Source of the DNA: Mucilaginibacter auburnensis
GTDB taxonomy: Bacteria; Bacteroidota; Bacteroidia; Sphingobacteriales; Sphingobacteriaceae
Reading direction: 5' to 3'
Assembly (NCBI RefSeq): GCF_002797815.1
Contig: NZ_PGFJ01000002.1
Span: 1,054,001-1,118,000, forward strand
DNA: 64,000 nt
In this document: positions 34,201 through 41,689 of the stretch, in pieces
Layout: each line of letters begins with the position of its first letter
How positions within the stretch are numbered: the stretch's first letter is position 1
Notes under the pieces: model-generated
Databases searched by the model: none
Told to the model about the DNA's origin: nothing
The model's input: the letters and a program-made list of their open reading frames with translations, nothing else
Program-made: the position numbers and the translations under genes

Positions 34201-34562
34201 TAAGCAGCCGCAGGGGCCAATTTACGGAGCGTAACGGGGCACGCACACCGTGGAATTATCAGGCCGATTTTCGCTTTTCGCAAGACATAAACATATTGAG
34301 CAGTGGCAATCATAAGCACACTATTACCTTCACTTATGATATCATAAACTTAACTAACCTGTTAAATAAAAAATGGGGCGTTCAGTATTTCTCTCCAAAT
34401 ACGTTTAATTCAACATCGAGTGTTGGTTTAAAACTGGCCACCGCAGGTACTGCTACAACCAACCCTATTTATACGTTTGCTCAGAAAGATGTAACCAGTT
34501 ACTCAAAAGACTTCTTTGCATCGCGCTGGCAAATGCAGTTTGGTTTGCGTTATAGTTTCTAA
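31284..34562 (+). CDS. TonB-dependent receptor, Oar-like, with carboxypeptidase-regulatory-like domain
   Basis: 1092 aa from the ATG at 31284; an upstream TTG at 31266 is unlikely. Signal peptide ends near GLTQ. Residues about 22-105 form a CarboxypepD_reg-like Ig domain (ITGKATDQKNNALPGVNITV; ATYVGFKKQE). A plug-like region follows (LPSTSRSLQDFTRTTPQ; GGSINAVTRSGTNT). The rest is a large beta-barrel ending RWQMQFGLRYSF with a terminal Phe. The lack of a SusC-type signature and the absence of a SusD gene point to the Oar/OmpA-related TonB receptor group. Substrate unknown. It is monocistronic with a strong terminator and probably controlled by the repeats upstream. Confidence 0.88.
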   Translation: MKKIYLILLLLGLWSTRGLTQVTSAVITGKATDQKNNALPGVNITVVNTGTGTRYAIQTNAEGRYTIANVTPGGPYTITATYVGFKKQEQSDITLSLGSATYNFTLPDESTQLQTVVVRSSSGSTKTGSSTRISAAQLKNLPSTSRSLQDFTRTTPQSNNNSFLGTNFRYNNVTLDGAINNDAIGFSPSLGGQGGTSGQPGSSTRTNPVSIDAIQDIQVYLAPYDVKIGNFLGGSINAVTRSGTNTVTGSVYAFGRNASITGRNKAGDNSKMPSSFYEYQTGFRLGFPIIKNKLFFFTNEEITRRQDPVILGAGSSDMPIINLNQAQQIANYVQSNYGVSAGSFDNYNIYSRSNKFFNRLDWNINDKNQLSIRNNTITSQATNLERDQQNFRFGSIDFKQVNNQNSTVAELKSRFNSSASNSLIVGYSNVHDFRDPLSNPALPQVEIASNGGTIFLGTDREASIFNMKQKTFEFTDNFTLVKNNHTFTFGTHNEFYNITYGFVNSWNGRVAYSSIDDFLNNRPNRVRTNYNYANNGRDFILDNPPAQFKVNMYSLYGQDEIQIGDNLKITPGIRFDLADMPDKQPLSVKTTDAPVDPRYGTTYTYTQPKNIRNSFLGQVQISPRLGFNYDVNGDQTLIVRGGTGVFTGRIPFAWLGYAYYNNGSTFGAFDKRYTYTGATPVTPAAGSDPIRDALTGNGEAGFAQKQGVNINNNTGATQVDLIDNNFKMPQAWRSSLAVDYKTDDQWKFTVEGIYTKVIHDLQFKHINLVDNPIYYPYDVNHQQPIYRPVPAPTTANPLATTQAINPLYTNAYLLTNTDQGYRYSITGQVGKSFPFGLDVNVAYTYGVSKDITNGIRNSMESNWQLNQALNPNNPGLAYSNFDIRNRIVSTINYRRDWNSGGKWISNFSLFFNAASGTPYSLGFVNTTIDGTAQTVSLVYIPKAGETPNFFANTTDGQAQAAAFDTYINGNKYLSSRRGQFTERNGARTPWNYQADFRFSQDINILSSGNHKHTITFTYDIINLTNLLNKKWGVQYFSPNTFNSTSSVGLKLATAGTATTNPIYTFAQKDVTSYSKDFFASRWQMQFGLRYSF

Positions 34563-34580
34563 TAATAATTATAATTGTTT

Positions 34581-34624
34581 AGTCCTGTTGATGTGTATCA
34601 AAACACATCAACAGGACTTTTTTA
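34581..34624 (+). terminator. Intrinsic terminator after the TonB receptor gene
   Basis: A 16-bp perfect stem (AGTCCTGTTGATGTGT with its complement) and 6-nt loop are followed by TTTTTTATT. It starts 18 nt after the stop codon. Confidence 0.92.
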
Positions 34625-34635
34625 TTAGGAGGCTC

Positions 34636-34947
34636 TTAAAGACTATAGCCAAAACTATCCTGAAAGTTCTTAAATTCTTCCTTGGTCAGATTTCGCTTTA
34701 GTTCTTTTAATTTATAGCCAACAAACTTTATTCTCGCTTGCTGATACAGTTCATCATAAGCCGAGATCTGCCACTCTAATTCACGCAAGTACTGTTGATA
34801 AACATTAAAGGCTTCTTCCAGATCGGCAATCATTTTACGGGCATTGTCGGCATCATTTGAATGATGTTCATCAAGGGCAAAATATTGTTCCATCTGAACT
34901 AAAGAACTAACTATTTTTCTGTGTGCAATCTTGTCAACACGCTTCAT
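34636..34947 (-). CDS. Small helical cytoplasmic protein, unknown
   Basis: 103 aa, almost wholly charged and helix-prone (RKIVSSLVQMEQYF; LEEAFNVYQQYLREL; KELKRNLTKEEF), with no signal peptide, TM or catalytic motif. It could be a small helical bundle or coiled-coil adaptor. It lies convergent to the TonB receptor and divergent from the two-component genes. Length and composition look coding, but I recognise no family. Confidence 0.55.
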   Translation of the reverse strand: MKRVDKIAHRKIVSSLVQMEQYFALDEHHSNDADNARKMIADLEEAFNVYQQYLRELEWQISAYDELYQQARIKFVGYKLKELKRNLTKEEFKNFQDSFGYSL

Positions 34948-35133
34948 CGGAACCTGCTTAATAACGGTAAATAAATTATTTTGAAGTTATAAAACGTAAC
35001 GTTCGCAAGCATGAAGGTGGTCTTAACCAGGCGTTAGAATTCGATTAGAAATATTTAATGTGAGTTATTTTATTGCCACATTAGAATAATTTAATCTGTT
35101 ATATTATAAGGTGTTCCAGCTTTATATTTGATT

Positions 35134-35805
35134 ATGAATATCCTTGTGGTAGAAGATGAAGTAAAAGTGGCAGCCTTTATTGCCAAAGGTTTGGAAGAAC
35201 AGCTGCATCACGTTACAGTTGCTTACGATGGCAATATGGGCTGTAAGCTGGGCCTTGAAAACGACCACGACCTTATTATATTGGATATTGCCCTGCCGTA
35301 TGTAAATGGTGTGGATGTTTGTAAAACAATAAGACAGGTAAAAAAAGATGTACCCATCCTCATGCTGTCTGCTTTAGATTCGTTAAGAAATAAAGTGGAT
35401 GGGCTTGAGGCTGGAGCTGATGACTACCTCACCAAACCGTTTCATTTTGAAGAACTGTTAGCCCGGATAAAAGCCATAACACGCCGCAGGGAAATGATCT
35501 TACCCGGTACAATTTATAAAGTTGACGACCTTGAAATGGATTGCTTCCGCAAAACAGTTTCAAGGAACGGAAAAATAATTTTATTGTCTGCCAAAGAATT
35601 TACGCTGCTTGAAGTACTGATGGCCAATAAAGAGCGCGTTTTATCAAGAGTACATATTGCTGAAAAAGTTTGGGGGATATCATTTAACCGTGGCACCAAC
35701 TTAATTGATGTATACATTAACTATTTACGCGCCAAAATAGATAAAGGTCAGCCTAAGCAACTCATTCATACAGTAATCGGTATGGGGTACATTATTAAGG
35801 ACTAA
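35134..35805 (+). CDS. OmpR/PhoB-type response regulator
   Basis: 223 aa from the ATG at 35134 (MNILVVEDE); a TTG two codons earlier is less likely. Receiver domain 1-115 with acidic pocket Glu7/Asp8, phospho-acceptor Asp51 (LIILDIALP) and the conserved Lys in LTKPF. The C-terminal winged helix (about 125-222) has the OmpR-family pattern (SAKEFTLLEVLM, GTNLIDVYINYLRAKID, GMGYII). It regulates transcription when phosphorylated by the kinase encoded 3 nt downstream. The pair resembles CusR/CusS-like or QseB-like systems, but the signal cannot be told. A nearby 7-bp inverted repeat (TAATGTG/CACATTA, 35056-35083) could be part of its promoter. Confidence 0.92.
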   Translation: MNILVVEDEVKVAAFIAKGLEEQLHHVTVAYDGNMGCKLGLENDHDLIILDIALPYVNGVDVCKTIRQVKKDVPILMLSALDSLRNKVDGLEAGADDYLTKPFHFEELLARIKAITRRREMILPGTIYKVDDLEMDCFRKTVSRNGKIILLSAKEFTLLEVLMANKERVLSRVHIAEKVWGISFNRGTNLIDVYINYLRAKIDKGQPKQLIHTVIGMGYIIKD

Positions 35806-35808
35806 CAA

Positions 35809-37176
35809 ATGGCCATAAAGGTAAGAGACAGGCTGGTGCTCCAATTCACCTTAATGTTCGGCATCCTTTTGTCGGTTGTATTTATCTTCATTTACGTTTT
35901 TTTGAACAGGTCTCGTGCCGCTTATTTTTTTTACCAGCTTGACGAGCGCGCAGTAAATGTGGCCGAATTTTATCTGGCCCAGGATAATGTTTCACCTCAA
36001 AAATTTAAGGAAGTTCAAAAAAAGTTTCCGAGGTCGCTCACCAATGAAACCTTTCGCATTTATGACCAGCAATTAAAACCGGTACTGGTTTCTGAAGACT
36101 CCATACGGTGGTCCAGAAAGTTTTTATCAGAAGTTGATAAAAAAGGCACTGTTCATTTTTATATGGGTAATAAACAGGTGGCCGGCATGCGTTACGCGGA
36201 CAATTCGGGTAAGTTCATATTTGTGGTTTCGGCGCTTGATAAAAAGGGGCTCGACTCAATGGAAAGGCTAAAGGAAATATTATTCCTGGCTTTTTTTGCT
36301 TCGCTAATCATAACTTTTTTTATGGGGCGTTTTTTTGCCAGGATATCCCTAAGTCCCATTATTTCCATACGTAATGATCTGCTCACCATAAAAGCTAACG
36401 ATCTGCACAGGAGATTACCTATCAGTAAGATACCGAAAGATGAAATTGATGAATTGTGTTTATCCATCAACCAGTTGTTGGAGCATCTGCAACAATCCTT
36501 TGAAAACCAGCAAACTTTTGTAGCCAACTCATCGCACGAATTACGCACGCCCCTTACCTCTATACTCGGTCAGGCTGAAACTACGTTGGTAAAAGAACGA
36601 ACTCCTGAAGAATACCAAGCGGCGCTGCGCGAGATCATTGAAAGTGTTGTTAAGCTAAAAGATATTATTACCAGTTTGATGGAACTTGTTCAAAGCAACA
36701 TGGATATTGGCGGCTTTGAAAAAATAAGAATGGACGAACTGATATGGGAAATTGCTGATGAATTTATGTTAAAGTACGGAGAAGATAAATTGGTTGTACG
36801 TTATGAACTGCACGATGCCGATACCGGCGTTATTTACGGCAACAGACGGTTACTCTTCATAAGCATAAATAATCTGCTGGAAAATGCCTTAAAATTTTCG
36901 GACGGCAAGGCGCCGGACCTTTTGGTAACCGATGATTCTGACAGGGTGATCTTAACAATAGCTGACGAGGGAATTGGTATTGAAACAGATGAGATAGATA
37001 AAATATTCCAACCCTTTTATCGCTCCAAAAAAGCAAGTAAATTTCCGGGCAGTGGTATTGGGCTATCGTTATCGCAAAACATATTTAAACTACATAACGC
37101 GTTGGTAGCTGTTCAATCGGAGGTTAACAGGGGCACTGTTTTTACCATTGCTTTTAACAAATTGCGGGTGAACTGA
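35809..37176 (+). CDS. Membrane sensor histidine kinase
   Basis: 455 aa. TM1 at about residues 13-32 and TM2 at about 156-175 flank a ~120-residue periplasmic sensor. A HAMP linker (about 178-230) is followed by HisKA with phospho-acceptor His243 in SSHELRTPL and a HATPase domain with N box (NNLLENALKFS), G1 (ADEGIGI), F box (FQPFYR) and G2 (GSGIGLSLS). This is a complete class I kinase. It begins 3 nt after the response regulator, with which it must form a pair. The sensor domain is not recognised, so the stimulus is unknown. Confidence 0.93.
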   Translation: MAIKVRDRLVLQFTLMFGILLSVVFIFIYVFLNRSRAAYFFYQLDERAVNVAEFYLAQDNVSPQKFKEVQKKFPRSLTNETFRIYDQQLKPVLVSEDSIRWSRKFLSEVDKKGTVHFYMGNKQVAGMRYADNSGKFIFVVSALDKKGLDSMERLKEILFLAFFASLIITFFMGRFFARISLSPIISIRNDLLTIKANDLHRRLPISKIPKDEIDELCLSINQLLEHLQQSFENQQTFVANSSHELRTPLTSILGQAETTLVKERTPEEYQAALREIIESVVKLKDIITSLMELVQSNMDIGGFEKIRMDELIWEIADEFMLKYGEDKLVVRYELHDADTGVIYGNRRLLFISINNLLENALKFSDGKAPDLLVTDDSDRVILTIADEGIGIETDEIDKIFQPFYRSKKASKFPGSGIGLSLSQNIFKLHNALVAVQSEVNRGTVFTIAFNKLRVN

Positions 37177-37215
37177 TCAGCTATTTAATCGCGATCACCC
37201 CTTTTTCGCGCTCTA

Positions 37216-37249
37216 TAAAAAAACGCCGCCCTTGGAACGGAGCGGCGTT
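37216..37249 (-). terminator. Intrinsic terminator of the DUF1080 operon
   Basis: Stem AACGCCGC/GCGGCGTT (37222-37249) is followed on the minus strand by seven T. It lies between convergent genes; on the plus strand the stem is followed only by a short T-poor stretch, so it mainly serves the minus-strand operon. Confidence 0.85.
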
Positions 37250-37273
37250 GTTATTCGTTTGAAAGACAACTCA

Positions 37274-38080
37274 CTACAATTCGCGCAGCCAGATGTTCCG
37301 GTAGCTGATCGGTTCGCTTTTATCGCCGTGGGCCTGCAGCTTAATTGGCGATGGGCCGTGCGATATATATTCGTGTTTGCCTATATAGTTGGTCTCTCCC
37401 TCTACTTCAAAATTGTTTTGAACCAGTACTCCATTTAAAAATGCAGTAACGCGGGCTTTGGTTTTGACAGATCCGTCGGCGTTGAAAGTTGGTGCGGTCC
37501 ATACAATATCATATACGTTCCACTCCCCTGCTTTACGTGACGGGTTAGCTAGCGGCACTACTTCTTTGTAGATACTGCCTACCATACCATTTACATACGT
37601 TTTGTTCTCATTATTGTATCCATCAAGTACCTGTATCTCGTACCCACCCGCCTTGCCTTTGGTGGCAGCCAGGAAAATACCGCTGTTACCACGTGATTGA
37701 CCCGTACCGGTAATATTCTCAGGTATACGGTACTCAATATGCAATTGATAATTAGTGAACGTACGTTTAGTTTCAATGTCACCCGATGGTTTATTTACCG
37801 TAAATGCGCCATCTGCCACTGTCCATTTCGCTTCGGTTTTACCTCGGGATGATACCCACTCATTAAGATTCTTTCCGTCAAACAACACAATTGCGTCAGA
37901 AGGTGGCGTATCAAATGCTTTACCGGTTTGCACCACTTTTGGAAGTGCAGCCTGCGGTGGATATACTTCCGTTTCTTCCGGTTTGTTGGTAAGCGGTTTA
38001 CTTGGGTCAACTATCATTTGCGCATTGGCTTTAACTGCAAAAGCCATTAACGCTATTGTACATATAAAAGATGTTCTCAT
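37274..38080 (-). CDS. DUF1080 protein (3-keto-disaccharide hydrolase family)
   Basis: 268 aa with signal peptide 1-21 (cleavage near ANAQ). Residues about 60-265 match the DUF1080/PF06439 concanavalin-like fold: VLFDGKNLNEWVS at the start, NSGIFLAA and YEIQVLDGY in the middle, WNVYDIVW, then HGPSPIKLQAHG and a terminal ISYRNIWLREL. Members cleave 3-keto-glycosides or bind carbohydrate. It is the last gene of a three-gene operon, 18 nt after the dehydrogenase-like gene. The operon pairs it with an oxidising candidate, which fits oxidation of a sugar to a 3-keto form and cleavage in the periplasm. Substrate unknown. Confidence 0.85.
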   Translation of the reverse strand: MRTSFICTIALMAFAVKANAQMIVDPSKPLTNKPEETEVYPPQAALPKVVQTGKAFDTPPSDAIVLFDGKNLNEWVSSRGKTEAKWTVADGAFTVNKPSGDIETKRTFTNYQLHIEYRIPENITGTGQSRGNSGIFLAATKGKAGGYEIQVLDGYNNENKTYVNGMVGSIYKEVVPLANPSRKAGEWNVYDIVWTAPTFNADGSVKTKARVTAFLNGVLVQNNFEVEGETNYIGKHEYISHGPSPIKLQAHGDKSEPISYRNIWLREL

Positions 38081-38098
38081 AATTTACTATAGGTTATA

Positions 38099-40174
38099 TT
38101 ATTTTTCAACCTTCATTACACCCCGCATCACCATATAATGGCCCGGGTAGCTGCATAAATATTCATACTCGCCAGGTTTATCGGGAGCAATAAAATAAAT
38201 TGATTCTGATTTATTGGGCTGCAGTAAAACGGTATGATAAAGCACTTTTGACGAGTTTGGAACATAATTCATACGCTCGCCATTGATACCTAACTTTATA
38301 GCTAACTGTCCAACTTCCGTTGCAGAGCCCGGCTCGGTTACCACTACGTTGTGCAGCATATCATCATTATTGTTGAAGGTAAGCTTTATTTTGCTTCCGG
38401 CCTTTACAGTTATGGCTTCTATATCAAATTTCAAACCCGGCCGCGTTGTTAAAACGATGGTGCGGTCAGGCCCTTTTGTCCAGCTTGCGGGCTGCACGGT
38501 TAAACGTTTAACAGTAGCGGTTGCAGGTTTGCCGGCACTTGCTGTAACCGGTTTTTTATTTGCGGCAACAGCGGCATTAGCCATCATGGCTTCATGATCA
38601 TGCTTTGCCACAACAGTTACCCTGTTAGCATCCGTTATGGTCAATTTTTCACCATCGGGAATACGATTGAGTGTATAATAGCCATAGTTGTGCATCAGCG
38701 ACAAGTTATCGGTTGAGCGGATGCCTTCTGCCTTAATTTCGTGTACATAACCTTCTTTCAGGCTATCCAGCACTAATCTTACCTTCATTTTATCCGGTGA
38801 AACCTGAATAGCTTTTATCACTCTTGCGCTTTGCATAATTGGCGGACTGCCATATATGTGGTGATACTTGTAGTTAAAACTGCTGATGTTATATGATGCA
38901 GCATCTTTTGCTGCGCTTTCATTAACCGGCATGGTAAACTCCAGTTCAAAACCATCAGGTTTAGCTTTAATGGTTTTAACTTCAAAAGGTGTTACCCCGG
39001 TCCACTCAAGGCGTTGTAAACCATACGATTGCTTACCGGTTGAACCCCAGCCACGAGAGGTCATACCTGCAAATATAGAGCCGTCTGATCCCCAGTTCAA
39101 TCTTAATATACCTGATGAAAAACCTTCGCGAAAAGGAAATACAACGCCTTGGTAAACGCCTTTTACTTTCTCTAACGACACACGGTTGATTTTGCTTTGC
39201 CCTTGATCGCCAACAAACATTTGGCCCTCAAACGGCCCCATCTTACCTTTGGCATCATAATTAAGTATACCCGAGGTTGATATTCCTAAAATGGTATGCG
39301 GTAGCCAAACTGCCGGTGTTTTTAACGCGGGAATTCGCTTAGCTACTTCATACTTCGGTTCGCCGGTATCCGGAATATCTTCAATTTTAAGTTTAAGGGG
39401 TGATCCCGGTTCACCCGACCAGCGCAGGCTGCGGGGGTTACCCAAAAAGTCACCTTCGGCCACGTGAGCAATATTACCCGAGCCAACCCAGTCGCCCTGG
39501 TTCTCTGAATAGAAAATATCACCGTCATTATTTAACGCGAATGCTGCCGGAGATCTAAAGCCGGCTGCAAATGGTTTCATGTTGAAATCCTTATCAAATT
39601 TCAGCATCCATCCATGCCATTTAGACAAGCTCTCACCAAAGTTGATCCAACCCAGGTTTAAGGTTACTACCATGTTGCCGTCTTTATCCAACATTGGTCC
39701 GTAAGCATACTCATGATAGTTGCCTGCCAAAGGCCATGAGTACATAGTTTTGTACTCATCTGCCTCTCCGTCTCCATCCAGGTCACGCAGGCGCGTTAAC
39801 TCCGAGCGTTGTACTACGTAAACATCTCCGTTGATATAGTTAAGGCCAAGCACCTCATGCATGCCCTGTGCAAAAAGCTTATAAACCGGCAGATTTCCGT
39901 TTTTCATGTACGGATTGTTGATGATCCATACTTCACCCCTGCGGGTAGAAACTGCCAGGGCATCATTTGGCAAAAAGGCCATACCACCAACTTCCAATAA
40001 TATATCCTGCGGAATTGGCACATCGCGCAGGCGGTAAACCTCGTCTTCGCGTTGGATACGACTCGTATCAGTCAAACAAATATTATTTGCATGCGAAGTT
40101 TTAGCCATCCCCATTAACAATACTGCAATGGCAGGGTAAGCAAGCTTCTTAAAAATATTACTATTGTTTATCAT
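38099..40174 (-). CDS. Sorbosone-dehydrogenase-like propeller fused to azurin-type cupredoxin
   Basis: 691 aa with signal peptide 1-29. Residues about 45-450 form a six-bladed propeller of the glucose/sorbosone dehydrogenase-like group (GLNYINGDVYVVQ; LRDLDGDGEADEYKT; FRSPAAFALNNDGDIF; GDQGQSKINRV; RGWGSTGKQSYG). About 450-520 is a beta linker. About 570-691 is a blue-copper domain with ligands His608 (MLHNVV), Cys674, His679 and Met683 in azurin spacing C-x4-H-x3-M. The domain pair suggests a periplasmic oxidase that passes electrons from sugar oxidation to its own copper centre. Quinone cofactor binding cannot be judged. It is the middle gene of an operon with two DUF1080 genes. Confidence 0.82.
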   Translation of the reverse strand: MINNSNIFKKLAYPAIAVLLMGMAKTSHANNICLTDTSRIQREDEVYRLRDVPIPQDILLEVGGMAFLPNDALAVSTRRGEVWIINNPYMKNGNLPVYKLFAQGMHEVLGLNYINGDVYVVQRSELTRLRDLDGDGEADEYKTMYSWPLAGNYHEYAYGPMLDKDGNMVVTLNLGWINFGESLSKWHGWMLKFDKDFNMKPFAAGFRSPAAFALNNDGDIFYSENQGDWVGSGNIAHVAEGDFLGNPRSLRWSGEPGSPLKLKIEDIPDTGEPKYEVAKRIPALKTPAVWLPHTILGISTSGILNYDAKGKMGPFEGQMFVGDQGQSKINRVSLEKVKGVYQGVVFPFREGFSSGILRLNWGSDGSIFAGMTSRGWGSTGKQSYGLQRLEWTGVTPFEVKTIKAKPDGFELEFTMPVNESAAKDAASYNISSFNYKYHHIYGSPPIMQSARVIKAIQVSPDKMKVRLVLDSLKEGYVHEIKAEGIRSTDNLSLMHNYGYYTLNRIPDGEKLTITDANRVTVVAKHDHEAMMANAAVAANKKPVTASAGKPATATVKRLTVQPASWTKGPDRTIVLTTRPGLKFDIEAITVKAGSKIKLTFNNNDDMLHNVVVTEPGSATEVGQLAIKLGINGERMNYVPNSSKVLYHTVLLQPNKSESIYFIAPDKPGEYEYLCSYPGHYMVMRGVMKVEK

Positions 40175-40192
40175 TGTCTTTCAGGCTGTGGG

Positions 40193-41605
40193 TTACCAAA
40201 TAATAGAATAGTTTACAGGTTTATCCGAGGTAACAGGAACCAGAAGTTCCGATCCGCTTTTACTGTAACGTACAAATGGTTTAAATTTTTCATCTGTTTG
40301 CACATAGTAACCTTTATCTCCAATAACAAAAAGTCCGTTACCTGCAGGGGTGATAGCCGTTCCCCGGGCTATTCTCAGATATAGATTTGCGGGCGCCTTG
40401 GTTACAGTAATTTGCCTGGCAATGCTTTTATCGGCATTACCCACAGCTAACTTATCAGCAACATGGTAACCGGCAACCTCATACTCAAAAGTTGGATTGC
40501 GTTGCTTATCAAGTGTGTAGCCCTGGTTTTTCAAATCATCAAACGCTAATGAATCCGGCCAAATGGTTGCTTCCTTATCCACTAACACGGCCAGCGCAGG
40601 TGCTTCTGATAATGCCACTACAGCACCACGTGGCTTAGCCAGTTGTGGTTCTCCACGCTGCTCCCACATTTCGGTAACGTCCATGAACGGGCCATGCCAT
40701 ACCTGGAACAAGGCGCCCTGCTTAACGTCATAAGAGTAATTTACTTGCTGCGGGCTACCCAATGATACCACATGCGTGCGTTTTTTTCCATTGAAATTTA
40801 CAAAGCTGCGCAGCAGGTAGTTTTTCCCTGAAGGATCAAGCAAAATTGGATTAGGCACCCTGCGCATTCTGCGGGGCGGCGTAGTTGTGGCAGTAATAAC
40901 AGGAGCCAGTTTATTGATCTTTAAATTTTTAATTGCCGCAACACCGTTGGCAGCAACAAATACCACCGGCCCGGAGCCTGTTTCTGTATCTTTAACACTA
41001 CCTGCAGATGGCCCTTGCACTTCGGCATTTTCCTGAACCAATACGCCATTGATGTAAACCTCTTCAAACAAACCATTGCCGGTTTTAGCACCGCCAGAAA
41101 GCTTTGGCGAGCGGAATTTGATCAACGCATGCTGCCATAAACCAGGCGCTTTTGCTACGTTTATAAGTGGCGGTAAACCTGTAAAAGCTCCACCTCCCTG
41201 CTTAAGCGGACCAACGCCGCCCATATCTGCTGTAACACTGCTGGTTGAACCCCAGCTATCAGACAAATTTACGCGATAAAGCCCTTGCAGCAATACGCCT
41301 AAAGTGGCTTTACTGCTTACTAAAAAATCAAATTCCACCTCCGTATCATCATAACTGTTCTTAGTGGTAAGAGCTGTCTCTGTTCCCTCTCCTTTGAAAA
41401 CAATTACACCGGTGCCGGCTGTAATTTTAGGCTTGGCTGATGCTGCAATATTTAACGAAACATCAGCGGCTTCTTCCCAGCCTTTTGAAGATGCACCGGT
41501 TGCGAAATCACTTAAAGTTAGCGAGCCAGTTGATTGCGCAAAGGCGCAACGCACCGAAACACTTCCTGCTAACACGAGTGCTAATAATAAAGAATTGAAC
41601 TTCAT
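40193..41605 (-). CDS. DUF1080-domain protein with C-terminal extra domain
   Basis: 470 aa; signal peptide 1-23 (cleavage near AFAQ). Residues about 25-235 look like a DUF1080/LamG-type jelly roll (VIVFKGEG; DTEVEFDFLVS; GLWQHALIKFRSP; VYINGVLVQENAEV; AAIKNLKINKL). About 245-470 is a second beta-rich part (NYLLRSFVNFNGKKRTHVVSLG; GALFQVWHGPFMDVTEMW) shared with proteins that accompany membrane-bound dehydrogenase-like enzymes in Bacteroidota. First gene of the operon, 18 nt before the dehydrogenase-like gene. Probable role in binding or cleaving an oxidised glycoside. Confidence 0.75.
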   Translation of the reverse strand: MKFNSLLLALVLAGSVSVRCAFAQSTGSLTLSDFATGASSKGWEEAADVSLNIAASAKPKITAGTGVIVFKGEGTETALTTKNSYDDTEVEFDFLVSSKATLGVLLQGLYRVNLSDSWGSTSSVTADMGGVGPLKQGGGAFTGLPPLINVAKAPGLWQHALIKFRSPKLSGGAKTGNGLFEEVYINGVLVQENAEVQGPSAGSVKDTETGSGPVVFVAANGVAAIKNLKINKLAPVITATTTPPRRMRRVPNPILLDPSGKNYLLRSFVNFNGKKRTHVVSLGSPQQVNYSYDVKQGALFQVWHGPFMDVTEMWEQRGEPQLAKPRGAVVALSEAPALAVLVDKEATIWPDSLAFDDLKNQGYTLDKQRNPTFEYEVAGYHVADKLAVGNADKSIARQITVTKAPANLYLRIARGTAITPAGNGLFVIGDKGYYVQTDEKFKPFVRYSKSGSELLVPVTSDKPVNYSIIW

Positions 41606-41642
41606 GAAAAGTTATAAATAATTGGTTTTGTATTATTACAAA

Positions 41643-41689
41643 GTGAACATAAAGTAGCCCCGTTGAAAACAACAGGGCTGCCTGTTCAC
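41643..41689. promoter_or_regulatory. Large hairpin between GH31 and the DUF1080 operon
   Basis: Outer arms GTGAACA/TGTTCAC (41643-41649 and 41683-41689) enclose an inner near-perfect 10-bp stem with one mismatch (AGCCCCGTTG and CAACAGGGCT, loop AAAA). It abuts the GH31 stop codon. No T-run follows on either strand, so it may be a weak terminator, an mRNA 3'-end stabiliser or a processing site that tunes the downstream operon. Confidence 0.6.

Noticed and set aside
35123..35130. TATATTTG just before the response regulator ATG
   Set aside because: It matches the -7 consensus but lies only 3 nt before the start codon and lacks a -33 element, so a promoter here would start transcription within the start codon.
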